From contig PKYQ01000018.1 in assembly GCA_003133685.1 (NCBI GenBank), positions 79,105 to 143,104 on the forward strand: DNA of 64,000 nt. Direction: 5' to 3'. The notes beneath the pieces are model-generated. The model was not told where the DNA came from, did not search any database, and saw only the letters and a list, made by a program, of their open reading frames with translations. A program made the position numbers and the translations under genes. This document shows positions 19,964 to 30,480 of this stretch, one piece after another. Each line of letters starts with the position of its first letter. The stretch's first letter is position 1. This DNA comes from Acidimicrobiaceae bacterium. GTDB taxonomy: Bacteria > Actinomycetota > Acidimicrobiia > Acidimicrobiales > RAAP-2.

Positions 19964-21109
19964 TCAATTCTTGAGCAGGTGTTTTGCGATGACTACGCGC
20001 TGGATCTGATTGGTACCCTCGTAGATTTGCGTGATCTTCGCGTCGCGCATAAAACGTTCGACCGGGAACTCCTTCGTGAAGCCGTAACCACCGAGGAGTT
20101 GAACGGCGTCAGTGGTGACGCTCATCGCGGTGTCGGAGGCGAAAGACTTCGCGGCTGCTCCCAGGTACGAGAGGTTGCCATCGGGATCGCCAGCGTCGAT
20201 TGTCGCGCATGCCTGATAGACCAACGCGCGCGCCGCTTCGGTACGAATCGCCATATCGGCCAGCATGAATCGCAGTCCCTGCAGGTCGGCAATCGGTCGA
20301 CCGAAGGCCTTGCGACCCTTCATGTAGTGAGCGGCGAAGTCAATCGCCGCCTGGGCAATGCCGACAGCTTGGGCGCCGATCGTCGGGCGGGACCGGTCCA
20401 GCGTGTGCATCGCCATGAGGAACCCTTCACCCTCGTTGCCGATCCGATGCGACGCCGGGACACGAACGTCGTGAAAGACGACCTCGCCGGTCGGCGAGGC
20501 TCGGAGTCCCATCTTGTCTTCGTGCTTGGGAAATTCGACGCCGGGGCCCTTCTCGACGAGGAAACACGTAATGCCGTGGGTGCGCGCTGTCGGGTCGGTC
20601 GTCGCGAACACGGTGTAGGTGTCCGAGACCCCGGCGTTGGTGATCCAATACTTCGAACCGTTCAAGACGTAGTCGTCGCCGTCGCGTACCGCGCGACAGC
20701 GCATGGCCGCGACGTCGGATCCGGCGTCGGCTTCCGAGAGGCAGTAGCTCCCCTGGATCTCACCCGACGCAATACGCGGCAGGTAGGCCTGCTTGATCTC
20801 TTCGGAGGCGAAGTTCATGATGGGCAGCATCGCCAGTTTGGAGATCAGGATCGTGACCGACGTCGATGCACATCCACGCGCCAACTGTTCGACCATGATT
20901 GCTTGGGTCACCATGTCCGCCCCGACGCCGCCGTAAGCGGCAGGGACCTGCATCGCGGGCAGGTCCATCTTCACGCAGGCGTCGAAACTCTCTTGGGGAT
21001 AGGTCTGATCGCGGTCGTGCTCGGCGGCGTAGGGGGCGACCTGTTCGTCGACGAAACTGCGCATCACGTCGCGAAAAGCCCGTTGTTCTTCGGTGAGGAC
21101 GAAACTCAT
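19964..21109 (-). CDS. acyl-CoA dehydrogenase family protein
   Basis: YCLSEADAGSDVAAMRCRAV, LLGGYGFTKEFPVERFMRDAKITQIYEGTNQIQRVVIA. Confidence 0.95.
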   Translation of the reverse strand: MSFVLTEEQRAFRDVMRSFVDEQVAPYAAEHDRDQTYPQESFDACVKMDLPAMQVPAAYGGVGADMVTQAIMVEQLARGCASTSVTILISKLAMLPIMNFASEEIKQAYLPRIASGEIQGSYCLSEADAGSDVAAMRCRAVRDGDDYVLNGSKYWITNAGVSDTYTVFATTDPTARTHGITCFLVEKGPGVEFPKHEDKMGLRASPTGEVVFHDVRVPASHRIGNEGEGFLMAMHTLDRSRPTIGAQAVGIAQAAIDFAAHYMKGRKAFGRPIADLQGLRFMLADMAIRTEAARALVYQACATIDAGDPDGNLSYLGAAAKSFASDTAMSVTTDAVQLLGGYGFTKEFPVERFMRDAKITQIYEGTNQIQRVVIAKHLLKN

Positions 21110-21132
21110 GTCACTCCTTTACGAGTTGAGAA

Positions 21133-21603
21133 CTAAAGAGAAGTTGGGGCACCCGTCGCGACAAGTTCATCGCCGTCGACGGCGTCGACGAACCGGCGCT
21201 GAAGGACGTAACTGTGCGCCAGACCACGAAACGGTTCGCTCAACTGGTGATCGATCGACGGCGCGTCACGCAGTCCGTAAAGGTCCATCGCGACCTTGAC
21301 GTCGCCCAACTGCGGACCGCGTCCGATGAGGCTGGCGCGCTTGGCGGCGACCAGTCCGATGCCGAGGGCGACGTCGTGACGGTCGTGCTCGTGATCGAAG
21401 ATCAGTTTCGCGCACTCACGAGCGGCGATGGTCAACGCAAATCCTTCACCGGGCGCCTGGGTGCCGCGACCCGCTTGACCGGCGGCGGGCACGGCGTGCA
21501 ACAGCCCGGCCTTGGGCGTCCGAGAGATCTGGGCGATTCCCGTCTCCATGGTGGGGCGAACTTGGCCCGTCGCTGAAACTGGGGAAAACGTTGGTTGGGT
21601 CAC
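21133..21603 (-). CDS. conserved hypothetical protein
   Basis: 156-aa ORF upstream of the acyl-CoA dehydrogenase on the same strand; compositionally coding. Confidence 0.5.
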   Translation of the reverse strand: MTQPTFSPVSATGQVRPTMETGIAQISRTPKAGLLHAVPAAGQAGRGTQAPGEGFALTIAARECAKLIFDHEHDRHDVALGIGLVAAKRASLIGRGPQLGDVKVAMDLYGLRDAPSIDHQLSEPFRGLAHSYVLQRRFVDAVDGDELVATGAPTSL

Positions 21604-21627
21604 TTCTTGAGACTACAACGAGGTCCT

Positions 21628-22554
21628 TTAGACCTTGGTCAGCCAACTCTCGTAGGCCGGTCGCGCACCGCGCACGGCCTGGAAATACGTCGACTGGATC
21701 TCCATGGTTATCGGACCGGGTTTTCCGGCGCCAACGACGCGGTCATCGACCGAGTCGATCGGGACGACCTCGGCGGCCGTACCGGTGAGGAACGCTTCGT
21801 CGGCGAGGTAGAGGTCGTCGCGTCGCAGCGCCTCGAAGCTCACGGCGTGACCAAGGTCGTTCGCGATCTTCACGATGCTCGACTGAGTGATTCCGCGCAG
21901 CGCCCCGGCTTCGGACGGCGGCGGGCTGATGATCAGTCCGTCGCGCACGATGAACAGGTTCTCACCAGTGCACTCACTGACGAGGCCGTCCGTACCCAGC
22001 ATGATCGCTTCGTCGTAGCCGGCCTTCACCGCTTCGAGTTTGGCGAGGCACGAATTGACGTAGCCGCCAACGGTCTTAGACGCCGTCGGCATCGAGTTCG
22101 GATGGTGTCGGGCCCAGGACGAGATCTTCATCCGCACGCCCTTTTCGAGGCTGTCGGCGCCCAGGTACGCGCCCCACGGCCATACGCCGATGATGACATT
22201 GATCGGGGCCCCCATCGGGTTCACGCCCATCTCGCCGTAGCCGAGGTAAACGAGCGGTCGAATGTAGCAACCGTCGTTCATCTCGTTCACCCGCACCGTT
22301 TCGACCGCGGCGTCGCACAGTTCATCGAGCGTGTAGGGCACGTCGATCATCAAGATCTTGCAACTGCGCAGCAGTCGTTCCATGTGCTCGCGCAAACGGA
22401 AGATCGCCACGCCTTGGGGTGTCTTGTAGGCGCGTATGCCTTCGAAGGCGCCCATCCCGTAGTGCAGCGTGTGACTGAGTACGTGGGTGGTCGCGTTCTC
22501 CCAGTCGACCAGCGCTCCGTCCGTCCAGATCTTCTTCGTGGGGGTTAAAGCCAT
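21628..22554 (-). CDS. ilvE: branched-chain amino acid aminotransferase
   Basis: TPTKKIWTDGALVDWENATTHVLSHTLHYGMGAFEGIRAYKT; class IV aminotransferase features, ECTGENLFIVRDG. Confidence 0.95.
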   Translation of the reverse strand: MALTPTKKIWTDGALVDWENATTHVLSHTLHYGMGAFEGIRAYKTPQGVAIFRLREHMERLLRSCKILMIDVPYTLDELCDAAVETVRVNEMNDGCYIRPLVYLGYGEMGVNPMGAPINVIIGVWPWGAYLGADSLEKGVRMKISSWARHHPNSMPTASKTVGGYVNSCLAKLEAVKAGYDEAIMLGTDGLVSECTGENLFIVRDGLIISPPPSEAGALRGITQSSIVKIANDLGHAVSFEALRRDDLYLADEAFLTGTAAEVVPIDSVDDRVVGAGKPGPITMEIQSTYFQAVRGARPAYESWLTKV

Positions 22555-23577
22555 TTACAACCTTCCAATTAGATTTTTCGCGACACCGTCCGTACCCAGT
22601 ACGGCAACGTCACCATCAAAGTCTGCCACCGCCCGAGCAATACGTCGTGCGGCCGCCACTTCTTCCAGGTGCTCGAGCATGAGAACGGCCGACGACACCG
22701 CGGCCAAGGGATTGGCCTTACCGGTGCCCACGATGTCGTGCGCCGCGCCGTGGACCGGCTCGAAGAGCGAGGCGCCGGTGCGCGCGGGGTTCAGATTCGC
22801 GCTCGCGGCGAACCCGATGCCGCCCGTGACGGCACCGGCTAAGTCCGAGAGGATGTCGCCGAACAGATTGTCGGTCACGATGACGCCGTAGCGCTGCGGA
22901 CTCTCGACCAGATAGATGCACGCGGCGTCGACGTGGTTGTAGTCGACCGCGACGTCGGGGAACTCTGCGCCCACTTCGCTCACGACACGCGACCAGAGGT
23001 CGCCAGCGAAGGTGAGCACGTTGGTCTTGTGCACGAGCGTCAATCGAGGGGACTCGAGCGACGCAGTTCGACCAAAGGCGTAACGCACGCAACGCTCGAC
23101 GCCGAAGCGCGTGTTGACCGATCCCTGGGTCGCCACTTCGTGCGGGGTACCGCGCCGAAGGATCCCTCCCTCGCCGGCGTAGGGCCCTTCAGTGTTCTCG
23201 CGCACGATGGCGAACTCACATCCTTGCGCGATCGAACCGGCCACGCCACGAAACGGTCGGTAGTTGATGTAGAGGTCGAGTCCGAAGCGCAATCGAAGCA
23301 GTAACCCGCGTTCGAGTACTCCCCCGGGAATTCGAGTGTCGCCAATTGCCGGTCCGACCGCGCCCAGCATGATGGCGTCGTAGCCCCGAAGTTCTTCCAA
23401 CGTGGCGTCATCGAGGACGAAGCCGTCCTTCAGATACCGAGCGGCGCCGAGTTCATAGGACGTGGTCGCGAGAGTGACACCGGCGGCTCGAACGACGTCA
23501 AGCGCTGCGCCCGTGACCTCGGGGCCGATGCCGTCGCCACCGATCACCGCCACGCGGTGGGTGCGTTCGTTGCTCAC
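22555..23577 (-). CDS. leuB: 3-isopropylmalate dehydrogenase
   Basis: [73 protein letters not shown]. Confidence 0.93.
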   Translation of the reverse strand: MSNERTHRVAVIGGDGIGPEVTGAALDVVRAAGVTLATTSYELGAARYLKDGFVLDDATLEELRGYDAIMLGAVGPAIGDTRIPGGVLERGLLLRLRFGLDLYINYRPFRGVAGSIAQGCEFAIVRENTEGPYAGEGGILRRGTPHEVATQGSVNTRFGVERCVRYAFGRTASLESPRLTLVHKTNVLTFAGDLWSRVVSEVGAEFPDVAVDYNHVDAACIYLVESPQRYGVIVTDNLFGDILSDLAGAVTGGIGFAASANLNPARTGASLFEPVHGAAHDIVGTGKANPLAAVSSAVLMLEHLEEVAAARRIARAVADFDGDVAVLGTDGVAKNLIGRL

Positions 23578-23694
23578 GGGCCGTCTCCTTCTTTGGTCTA
23601 TTTTGCTCGCCCGCCCGTGTGCGTAGCAAACCCGTCGGAGGCCTCGTCAGATCCGGACGGTAGAATTGCGCTCTCTCCCCTAGAAGAGAAGGCT

Positions 23695-24171
23695 ATGGCC
23701 GGCGAAATCCACCGCATCACCCAAGAGACACTCGACAAGCTTCAGGCCGAGTACGACGAACTCACGACCGTGGGTCGTACCGAGATCGCTCGGGTCATCG
23801 AGTCCGCCCGACTCCTCGGCGACCTCTCGGAGAACGGGGACTACCACGCCGCCAAGGACAGCCAAGGCAAGATGGAGTCGCGAATCCGCCAGATCGACAA
23901 CGTGATCCGAAATCACGAAATCGTCGAGCGCGACGAGAATTCCAACACGGTCGAACACGCCACCATCGTCCAGATCGTCTACGAGGGCGACGATGACGAT
24001 GACCGCCAGGAGTTCTTCATCGGGTCGATCGAAGAAAAGCCCGACGGTGTACTCGTGGCCTCCCCCACATCACCGTTGGGCAGCGCGCTGCTCGGTCACG
24101 CCGTGGGCGACGCAGTCGAATACGAAGCGCCGTCAGGTGTCCTGCGTCTCAAGATCGTGGGAATTCGCTAA
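23695..24171 (+). CDS. greA: transcription elongation factor GreA
   Basis: ITQETLDKLQAEYDEL, ARLLGDLSENGDYHAAKDSQG, SPLGSALLGHAVGDAVEYEAPSG; start ATG at 23695. Confidence 0.93.
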   Translation: MAGEIHRITQETLDKLQAEYDELTTVGRTEIARVIESARLLGDLSENGDYHAAKDSQGKMESRIRQIDNVIRNHEIVERDENSNTVEHATIVQIVYEGDDDDDRQEFFIGSIEEKPDGVLVASPTSPLGSALLGHAVGDAVEYEAPSGVLRLKIVGIR

Positions 24172-25575
24172 GTGCCGACTGGCCGGACCCTCTTCGAGAA
24201 GATCTGGGAAGAGCACGCCATCGAGGCGTCCGGCGAACAGACACTGCTCTATATCGATTTGCACCTCGTACACGAAGTGACGAGCCCCCAGGCCTTCGAG
24301 AGTTTGCGACTGAACGGGCGAGGCGTGCGACGACCCGAGCGCACCTTGGCCACGGCCGATCACAACGTTCCGACCGATCCGATCTCGACGCCGGTGAGCG
24401 ACCCGGTGTCACGACGCCAGCTCGAGGCGCTCGAAGAGAACTGTGAGGAGTTCGGTATCACCGTCTTCCCGCGGGGACATGAGAATCAGGGGATCGTCCA
24501 CGTGATCGGTCCGGAACTTGGCGTGACCCAGCCGGGCATGACCATCGTCTGCGGTGATTCGCACACTTCGACCCACGGTGCCTTCGGCGCACTGGCCTTC
24601 GGCATCGGCACCAGCGAAGTGGAGCACGTGCTCGCGACACAAACGCTCCCCCAACAAAAGGCCAAGTCGATGGCCGTCACGCTCGAGGGCAGCCTGCGGC
24701 CGGGTGTCTCGGCCAAGGACATCGCGCTCGCCATCGTCTCGACGCTCGGCACCGGTGGCGGCGCCGGCCACGTCATCGAGTATCGGGGCGACGCGATTCG
24801 CGACCTCTCGATGGAAGGTCGAATGACAGTCTGCAACATGAGCATCGAAGCGGGCGCCCGTGCCGGACTGGTTGCCGTGGACGACACGACGATCGAGTAT
24901 TTACGCTCGCGACCGAGCGTCCCGAAGGGCGACGAGTTCGAGACCGCCGCCGAGCGCTGGCGGACGTTCGTAAGTGACGACGACGCCACGTTCGACGACG
25001 AGGTCGTCCTGCGCGCCGAGGACATCGTGCCATCGATCACGTGGGGCACGAACCCCGCGCAGGTCGTCTCACTCGACGGCGTCATACCGTCGCCCGAAGG
25101 GATCGTCGATCCCGACGAGAGGTCGACGACCGAGCGCTCCCTCGCCTACATGGGGCTCACGCCGGGCACACCGGTTCGCTCGATACCGATTGACGTCGTT
25201 TTCATCGGTTCGTGCACGAACTCACGTATCGAGGACCTGCGCGTCGCGGCCTCGCTCGCGCAAGGTCACCGCGTCGCCGAGGGCGTTCGAGCCCTGGTCG
25301 TACCGGGCTCGCACCGCGTGAAACGCCAGGCCGAAGCCGAGGGTTTGGACCAGATATTTCTCGACGCCGGTTTCGAGTGGCGCGAGCCCGGTTGCTCGAT
25401 GTGTTTGGGCATGAACCCGGATCAACTCGGCGCCGAGAAGCGCTGCGCGTCGACGTCGAATCGAAACTTCGAGGGTCGCCAGGGCCGCGGCGGCCGTACA
25501 CACCTCGTCTCACCAGCGGTCGCGGCGGCGAGCGCAATCATGGGTCGATTCGCGTCGCCCGAGGAGTTGTCATGA
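24172..25575 (+). CDS. leuC: 3-isopropylmalate dehydratase large subunit
   Basis: [80 protein letters not shown] start directly after the greA stop. Confidence 0.95.
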   Translation: MPTGRTLFEKIWEEHAIEASGEQTLLYIDLHLVHEVTSPQAFESLRLNGRGVRRPERTLATADHNVPTDPISTPVSDPVSRRQLEALEENCEEFGITVFPRGHENQGIVHVIGPELGVTQPGMTIVCGDSHTSTHGAFGALAFGIGTSEVEHVLATQTLPQQKAKSMAVTLEGSLRPGVSAKDIALAIVSTLGTGGGAGHVIEYRGDAIRDLSMEGRMTVCNMSIEAGARAGLVAVDDTTIEYLRSRPSVPKGDEFETAAERWRTFVSDDDATFDDEVVLRAEDIVPSITWGTNPAQVVSLDGVIPSPEGIVDPDERSTTERSLAYMGLTPGTPVRSIPIDVVFIGSCTNSRIEDLRVAASLAQGHRVAEGVRALVVPGSHRVKRQAEAEGLDQIFLDAGFEWREPGCSMCLGMNPDQLGAEKRCASTSNRNFEGRQGRGGRTHLVSPAVAAASAIMGRFASPEELS

Positions 25576-26189
25576 AACCCGTTCGTGTCGTCGAGGGTCG
25601 CGCCGTCCCGCTCGAGCGCTCGGACGTCGACACCGACCAGATCATTCCCTCGGACTGGTTGAAACGAGTTGAGCGCACGGGTTTCGGCCGAGGACTCTTC
25701 AGTGAGTGGCGCGACGACCCCGATTTCGTTCTCAATCGGCCCGACTTCGTGGGTGCGAGCGTCCTCGTAGCCGGTCCGCGCTTCGGCATCGGATCCTCAC
25801 GCGAACACGCGGTCTGGGCACTCATGGACTACGGGTTCGAAGCCGTGATCGCGCCGTCCTTCGGCGACATCTTCGTCAACAACTCCTCGAAACAGGGTCT
25901 CGTCATCGTGGTGCTCGCCCTCGCCGACGTCGAAGAGCTGTCGAAACTCATCAAGGACGATCCGAGTCGACTCGTCGTGGTCGACGTCGATCGACAACTC
26001 GTGGAGGTTCCCGAGGCCGGTTTCCAACGCCACTTCGAGATCGATCCGATGACGCGCGAGCGACTGCTCAACGGATGGGACGACATCGGTCTCACGCTGT
26101 TACGCGAGCCCGCCATTACTGCCTTCGAAGCGACCGAACAGGCACCGAGTCTCGAAGGAATCTTCGACGACGCCGGTCACGTGCGCTAA
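25572..26189 (+). CDS. leuD: 3-isopropylmalate dehydratase small subunit
   Basis: [87 protein letters not shown] overlap with leuC. Confidence 0.95.
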   Translation: MKPVRVVEGRAVPLERSDVDTDQIIPSDWLKRVERTGFGRGLFSEWRDDPDFVLNRPDFVGASVLVAGPRFGIGSSREHAVWALMDYGFEAVIAPSFGDIFVNNSSKQGLVIVVLALADVEELSKLIKDDPSRLVVVDVDRQLVEVPEAGFQRHFEIDPMTRERLLNGWDDIGLTLLREPAITAFEATEQAPSLEGIFDDAGHVR

Positions 26190-26252
26190 ACGCGCACTTC
26201 GGCATCAGATCGTTTCGGTCTACCATTTTTGAAGCCACCGATAGGAGACGCT

Positions 26253-27632
26253 GTGAGTCGATTCCCTTACCTCGACGAGTACGACGTTCATCGCACGATG
26301 CCCGATGAGGGAACCGCGCGCGAGGAGATCCTCGCCATGATGAACGACATGGCCGTACGCGAGAACGTCGTGTGGGAAGACGGGCAGTGCTCGGGCACGA
26401 TGTACTGCGGTGACCATGACCACTACGACTTCTTGAACGCGGCGTTCTCGAACTTCTCGTACGTGAACACGCTGCAGCGCGACATGTGTCCGAGCGCCAC
26501 CAAGTTCGAAGCCGAGATCATCGCCATGACGCTCGACATGCTTCGCGTTGGATCGTTGGAGGGGAAGAATCCGGGCGGTCTCGTGACCTCGGGCGGCTCA
26601 GGGTCAATCGCCCACGCCGTGCTCGCCTACCGAGAAGGCAATCCGAGCGTTGCGCGCGCCAACATGATCAAACCCGAGACCGCGCACCCGGCCTTCGCCA
26701 AGGCCGGGCATCTCTTCGGCGTCGACATGAAGATCGCGCCCGTCGATCCGGTGACACTTCAGGTCGACCTCGAATGGGTGCGAGCGAACATTGACGACAA
26801 CACGGTGGCGCTCGTCGGTTCAGCGCCGAACTACGGCTACGGCACGGTCGATCCGATCACCGAACTCGGGGCGCTCGCGCTGGAACACGGGATCGGACTT
26901 CACGTCGACGGGTGCCTCGGCGGTTTCCTCCTGCCCTTCGGCCGCGAGTTGGGCTACGACATCCCGGCGTTCGATTTCACGGTGCCCGGGGTCACGACCA
27001 TTTCGGCGGACACCCATAAGTACGGATATGCGTTGAAGGGCACGAGTGTGCTCGCCTTCGCCGACCAGTCGCTTCGTAATTCGCAGTACTTCTACCTGAC
27101 GGACTGGTCCGGGGGGAAGTACTGTTCACCGGGAATGGACGGGTCGCGTTCCGGCGGACTCTTGGCGGCCACGTGGGCGGCGATGGTGAGTCTCGGTCGA
27201 GCGGGCTACCTGCGGTACGCGAAGGCGATCTTCGAGACCTCGGCGGCGATGCAGGACGCGATTCGCAGCCACCCTTCACTGCGCGTCATGGGTAAACCAA
27301 GTTTTCTGTTCTCGTTCACTTCGGACGAATTCGACATCTATCTCGTCAACGATTTCTTGCGCACCAAGGGATGGCGAATGAACGGCCAGCAGTACCCCAA
27401 CGCCATTCACATGGCGGTCACTCGTCCCCAGACGCAGCCGGGCGTAGTGGAACGATGGACGAGCGACCTCGCCGAAGCCGTTGCGTACGCCAAAGCCCAC
27501 CGCGACGAACCGGCCAAGTCCGGCGCCATCTACGGCGGCGTCGCCGGCGGCATGAGCGACGAGGCCGACGAATTCATCCGGGCCGTGATGGCCGACATGA
27601 TGGACCAACAGGCCTCAATTCCTCCTGCATGA
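26253..27632 (+). CDS. PLP-dependent decarboxylase/lyase, sphingosine-1-phosphate lyase-like
   Basis: VTSGGSGSIAHAVLAYRE, HVDGCLGGFLLPFGRELGYDIPAFDFTVPGVTTISADTHKYGYALKGTSV; GTG start near 26253. Confidence 0.85.
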   Translation: MSRFPYLDEYDVHRTMPDEGTAREEILAMMNDMAVRENVVWEDGQCSGTMYCGDHDHYDFLNAAFSNFSYVNTLQRDMCPSATKFEAEIIAMTLDMLRVGSLEGKNPGGLVTSGGSGSIAHAVLAYREGNPSVARANMIKPETAHPAFAKAGHLFGVDMKIAPVDPVTLQVDLEWVRANIDDNTVALVGSAPNYGYGTVDPITELGALALEHGIGLHVDGCLGGFLLPFGRELGYDIPAFDFTVPGVTTISADTHKYGYALKGTSVLAFADQSLRNSQYFYLTDWSGGKYCSPGMDGSRSGGLLAATWAAMVSLGRAGYLRYAKAIFETSAAMQDAIRSHPSLRVMGKPSFLFSFTSDEFDIYLVNDFLRTKGWRMNGQQYPNAIHMAVTRPQTQPGVVERWTSDLAEAVAYAKAHRDEPAKSGAIYGGVAGGMSDEADEFIRAVMADMMDQQASIPPA

Positions 27633-29167
27633 GCGACGAAGTCTGTCTCAGCATCGACCTGGGAACGGGCGGCCCGAAGATCGGCCTCGTCAGCCTCGAC
27701 GGCGAAGTTCTTGACCACGAACTCCACGCGGTTGAGACGACGTACACGGGTGACGGGGGCGCGACGCAGGATCCAGCGCTGTGGTGGACACTCATTTGCG
27801 ACACGGCACGACGACTCATGGGCAGAGCGGACGTCACTAGGGATCGCGTGAAGGCCGTCGCCGTCACCGGTCAATACGCGTCGACGGTGCCGGTCGACGC
27901 GAACGGCATTCCGACTGGTCCTTGTTCGATGTGGCTCGACACGCGCGGACGCGAATTCTCGCGCCGGGCCATCGGCGGACCAATCGAGGGCTACAACCCG
28001 CGAAAGATCCTGCCCTTCGTGCGAAAGTCGGGCGGCGGGCCCTCGCCCTCTGGTGCCGACCCGATCGGGCAGATCTTGTATTTGATGAACCGCGAACCCG
28101 AAATCATGAGCGCGACGCGCTGGATGATGGAGCCGGTTGACTATCTCACGATGCGATTCACGGGCGTGGCGTCAGCGACACACGCGTCGCGACTGGCGAG
28201 TTGGCTGACGGACAATCGCGTGCTCACGCGATACGAATACGACGAGCAGCTCCTCAAAATTGTCGGCCTCGACCGACGACTTCTCCCGCCATTACAACCA
28301 ATTGGCAGCGTCGTGGGAACGGTCACGCGTGACGTCGCCGAAAGTCTCGGACTCGCGACGGACACCATCGTGATCACGGGCATTCCGGACCTTCACGCCG
28401 CGGCGATCGGGTCAGGTGGCACTGGCTTGTACGAAACACACGTCGCACTTTCCACCACTTCGTGGATTAGCTGCCCGGTGCCCAAGAAGAAGACTGACGC
28501 CATCCACTCAATCGCCGCGATTCCGGGACTCACGAACGATTCATATTTGATCATCGACAATCAAGAAACGGGTGCCAAGTCACTCGAGTGGCTGCGGACT
28601 CTCCTGGCGGGCACGGGAACACCGATGCGTTATGACGAGATGACCGCGCTCGCGGCGACGTCGTCGCCGGGCGCGAACGGCGTGCTCTTCACGCCGTGGC
28701 TGGCCGGTGAACGATCGCCCATTGGCAATAAGCACCTGCGAGGCGGCTTCACGAACCTCGCGCTCACCACCGCGACGGCCGATCTCATTCGCGCCGTGCT
28801 CGAAGGCGTCGCCGCGAACAGCGCGTGGTTGCTGAGCTACGTCGAAAAGTTCGCCGGGCGGGAGCTGACGCCACTACGACTCCTCGGCGGTGGTGCGCAG
28901 TCGAGCGAATGGTGCCAGATCTACGCCGATTCCCTCGGACGGGCCGTCGAACAGGTTCCCGATCCGATGGTCGCGCAACTTCGCGGTGCCGCGCTCTTGG
29001 CGGCGATCAACCGGGGCCGACATCACCTCGATGACGTCGCCGGACTTCGCCCCCGTGGCCGCACGTTCACGCCCAATGAGGACGTCGCCGAGCTCTACCG
29101 CGTCCGACGACAGCAGTTTCCGACTCTCTATACCCGCGACAAGAAATGGTCGCGCCGGGTCAGCTGA
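27629..29167 (+). CDS. FGGY-family carbohydrate kinase (xylulokinase-like)
   Basis: LSIDLGTGGPKIGLVSLDG, VAVTGQYASTVPVDANG, SMWLDTRG, FTPWLAGERSP, LRLLGGGAQSSEWCQIYAD; ATGA overlap with the upstream gene. Confidence 0.9.
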   Translation: MSDEVCLSIDLGTGGPKIGLVSLDGEVLDHELHAVETTYTGDGGATQDPALWWTLICDTARRLMGRADVTRDRVKAVAVTGQYASTVPVDANGIPTGPCSMWLDTRGREFSRRAIGGPIEGYNPRKILPFVRKSGGGPSPSGADPIGQILYLMNREPEIMSATRWMMEPVDYLTMRFTGVASATHASRLASWLTDNRVLTRYEYDEQLLKIVGLDRRLLPPLQPIGSVVGTVTRDVAESLGLATDTIVITGIPDLHAAAIGSGGTGLYETHVALSTTSWISCPVPKKKTDAIHSIAAIPGLTNDSYLIIDNQETGAKSLEWLRTLLAGTGTPMRYDEMTALAATSSPGANGVLFTPWLAGERSPIGNKHLRGGFTNLALTTATADLIRAVLEGVAANSAWLLSYVEKFAGRELTPLRLLGGGAQSSEWCQIYADSLGRAVEQVPDPMVAQLRGAALLAAINRGRHHLDDVAGLRPRGRTFTPNEDVAELYRVRRQQFPTLYTRDKKWSRRVS

Positions 29168-29227
29168 CGCGTCGATGGAGTTCGCGAGGAAGCTCAGATA
29201 TCGCTCGCCACTTGGTACGGTTCTCCC

Positions 29228-29791
29228 ATGCGATGTTCGTGGGCCGAAGGTGAAGAGATGCGCACCTACCACGACGAAGAGTGCGGCGTGCCCCTGCACG
29301 ACGACGCGAAACTCTTCGAACTGCTCACCCTCGAAGGAGCGCAGGCCGGTCTCAGTTGGCTGACGATACTGAAGCGCCGTCCCGGCTACGTGAAGGCCTT
29401 CAAGAAGTTCAACCCGAAGGCCGTCGCGGCCTTCAACGACGCCGACGTCGAGCGACTGCTGGAGAACGTCGACATCATTCGCCACCGCGGCAAGATCGAA
29501 TCAACCATTAACAATGCCGGTGCCGTTCTCAATCTTCAAAAGAACGGCTCGAGCCTCGATGAACTTCTGTGGTCCTTCGTCGACAACAAACCGCTACAAC
29601 GTAATTGGACTCGTGACCCAAATGTTCCGGCCTCGACTCCTCGGGCCACGCTTATGAGCAAGGAGTTGAAGAAGCGCGGTTTCCGCTTCGTCGGCCCCAC
29701 GACCTGCTATTCGCTCATGCAGGCCGCCGGCCTCGTCAACGACCACAGTCCCCAGTGCCGCCGCTACGCCGAAGTTCGCCCCCGGCGCTAG
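29228..29791 (+). CDS. tag: DNA-3-methyladenine glycosylase I (Tag-like)
   Basis: MRCSWAEGEEMRTYHDEECGVPLHDDAKLFELLTLEGAQAGLSWLTILKRRPGYVKAF; FRFVGPTTCYSLMQAAGLVNDH. Confidence 0.93.
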   Translation: MRCSWAEGEEMRTYHDEECGVPLHDDAKLFELLTLEGAQAGLSWLTILKRRPGYVKAFKKFNPKAVAAFNDADVERLLENVDIIRHRGKIESTINNAGAVLNLQKNGSSLDELLWSFVDNKPLQRNWTRDPNVPASTPRATLMSKELKKRGFRFVGPTTCYSLMQAAGLVNDHSPQCRRYAEVRPRR

Positions 29792-30432
29792 CCCGGAGAC
29801 TTTCGAATTCGTCCTGAACGTTTCGCCGTCGAAGGGTTCGTGAGCAGTTTCGACACGGCGACGTGACCATCCAGGAAATATCTCGAAGGACGATCGATCT
29901 CTCGAGTGATGCCGATGCGTTTCGACTGTCTCGTCGGCAAATCGTTCGCGCCACGACGCGCCCGATGGAACGTGAGATGTCGACCTTCGCCGCCGCAGCA
30001 ATCGAGCCCGTTGTCAGCTCCGGTGATGCCGAGGCCTCTAGTCAGATTTCCGGGACCGCGAAGCGCCACCGATTCTTCGTTGCCGTCGGGCTTAGGAACG
30101 ATGAGTTCGGCCGCGCGCAGTAACACCGCGGTGGCCGTGCCTTCCGGCTCGGTCACGACATTCATGCACCAATGCATGCCGTAGATCAAGTACACGTAGA
30201 GGAACCCCGCGGGTCCGAACATGATCGCGCTGCGCTTGGTTGGTCCTCGAAAGGCGTGTGACGCCGGATCGTCGCTCCCGCCGTAGGCCTCGGTTTCGAC
30301 GATGAGCGCGCGACGTTCATGATGCGCGTCGTGGAGGACGAGCCACGATCCAACCAAGTCGTAGGCGACGTCATCGGGAGGTCGCTCGAAGAAGCGCCGA
30401 GCCACCGGCGCGGACAGTTTCACGTTGCTCAT
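29788..30432 (-). CDS. DNA-3-methyladenine glycosylase (MPG/AAG family)
   Basis: VETEAYGGSDDPASHAFRGPTKRSAIMFGPAGFLYVYLIYGMHWCMNVVTEPEGTATAVLLRA. Confidence 0.93.
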   Translation of the reverse strand: MSNVKLSAPVARRFFERPPDDVAYDLVGSWLVLHDAHHERRALIVETEAYGGSDDPASHAFRGPTKRSAIMFGPAGFLYVYLIYGMHWCMNVVTEPEGTATAVLLRAAELIVPKPDGNEESVALRGPGNLTRGLGITGADNGLDCCGGEGRHLTFHRARRGANDLPTRQSKRIGITREIDRPSRYFLDGHVAVSKLLTNPSTAKRSGRIRKSPG

Positions 30433-30480
30433 TCTTCCTCGTCACTGGGCTCGATGACGCCCATTGACCATCGACCGCGC

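Noticed and set aside
19955-21136. 393-aa plus-strand ORF
   Set aside because: Antisense shadow of the clear acyl-CoA dehydrogenase at 19964..21109; its translation is R/H/D/V-rich with no family features.
21595-22548. 317-aa plus-strand ORF
   Set aside because: Shadow of ilvE on the opposite strand; high-GC codon bias creates long antisense ORFs.
23557-23694. N-terminal extension of the greA ORF
   Set aside because: The extension crosses the promoter-like region between leuB and greA; canonical GreA begins at MAGEIHRITQETL (23695).
26181-26197. GTGCGC-TAAAC-GCGCAC hairpin over the leuD stop codon
   Set aside because: Short stem and no T-tract immediately after; too weak to call a terminator.
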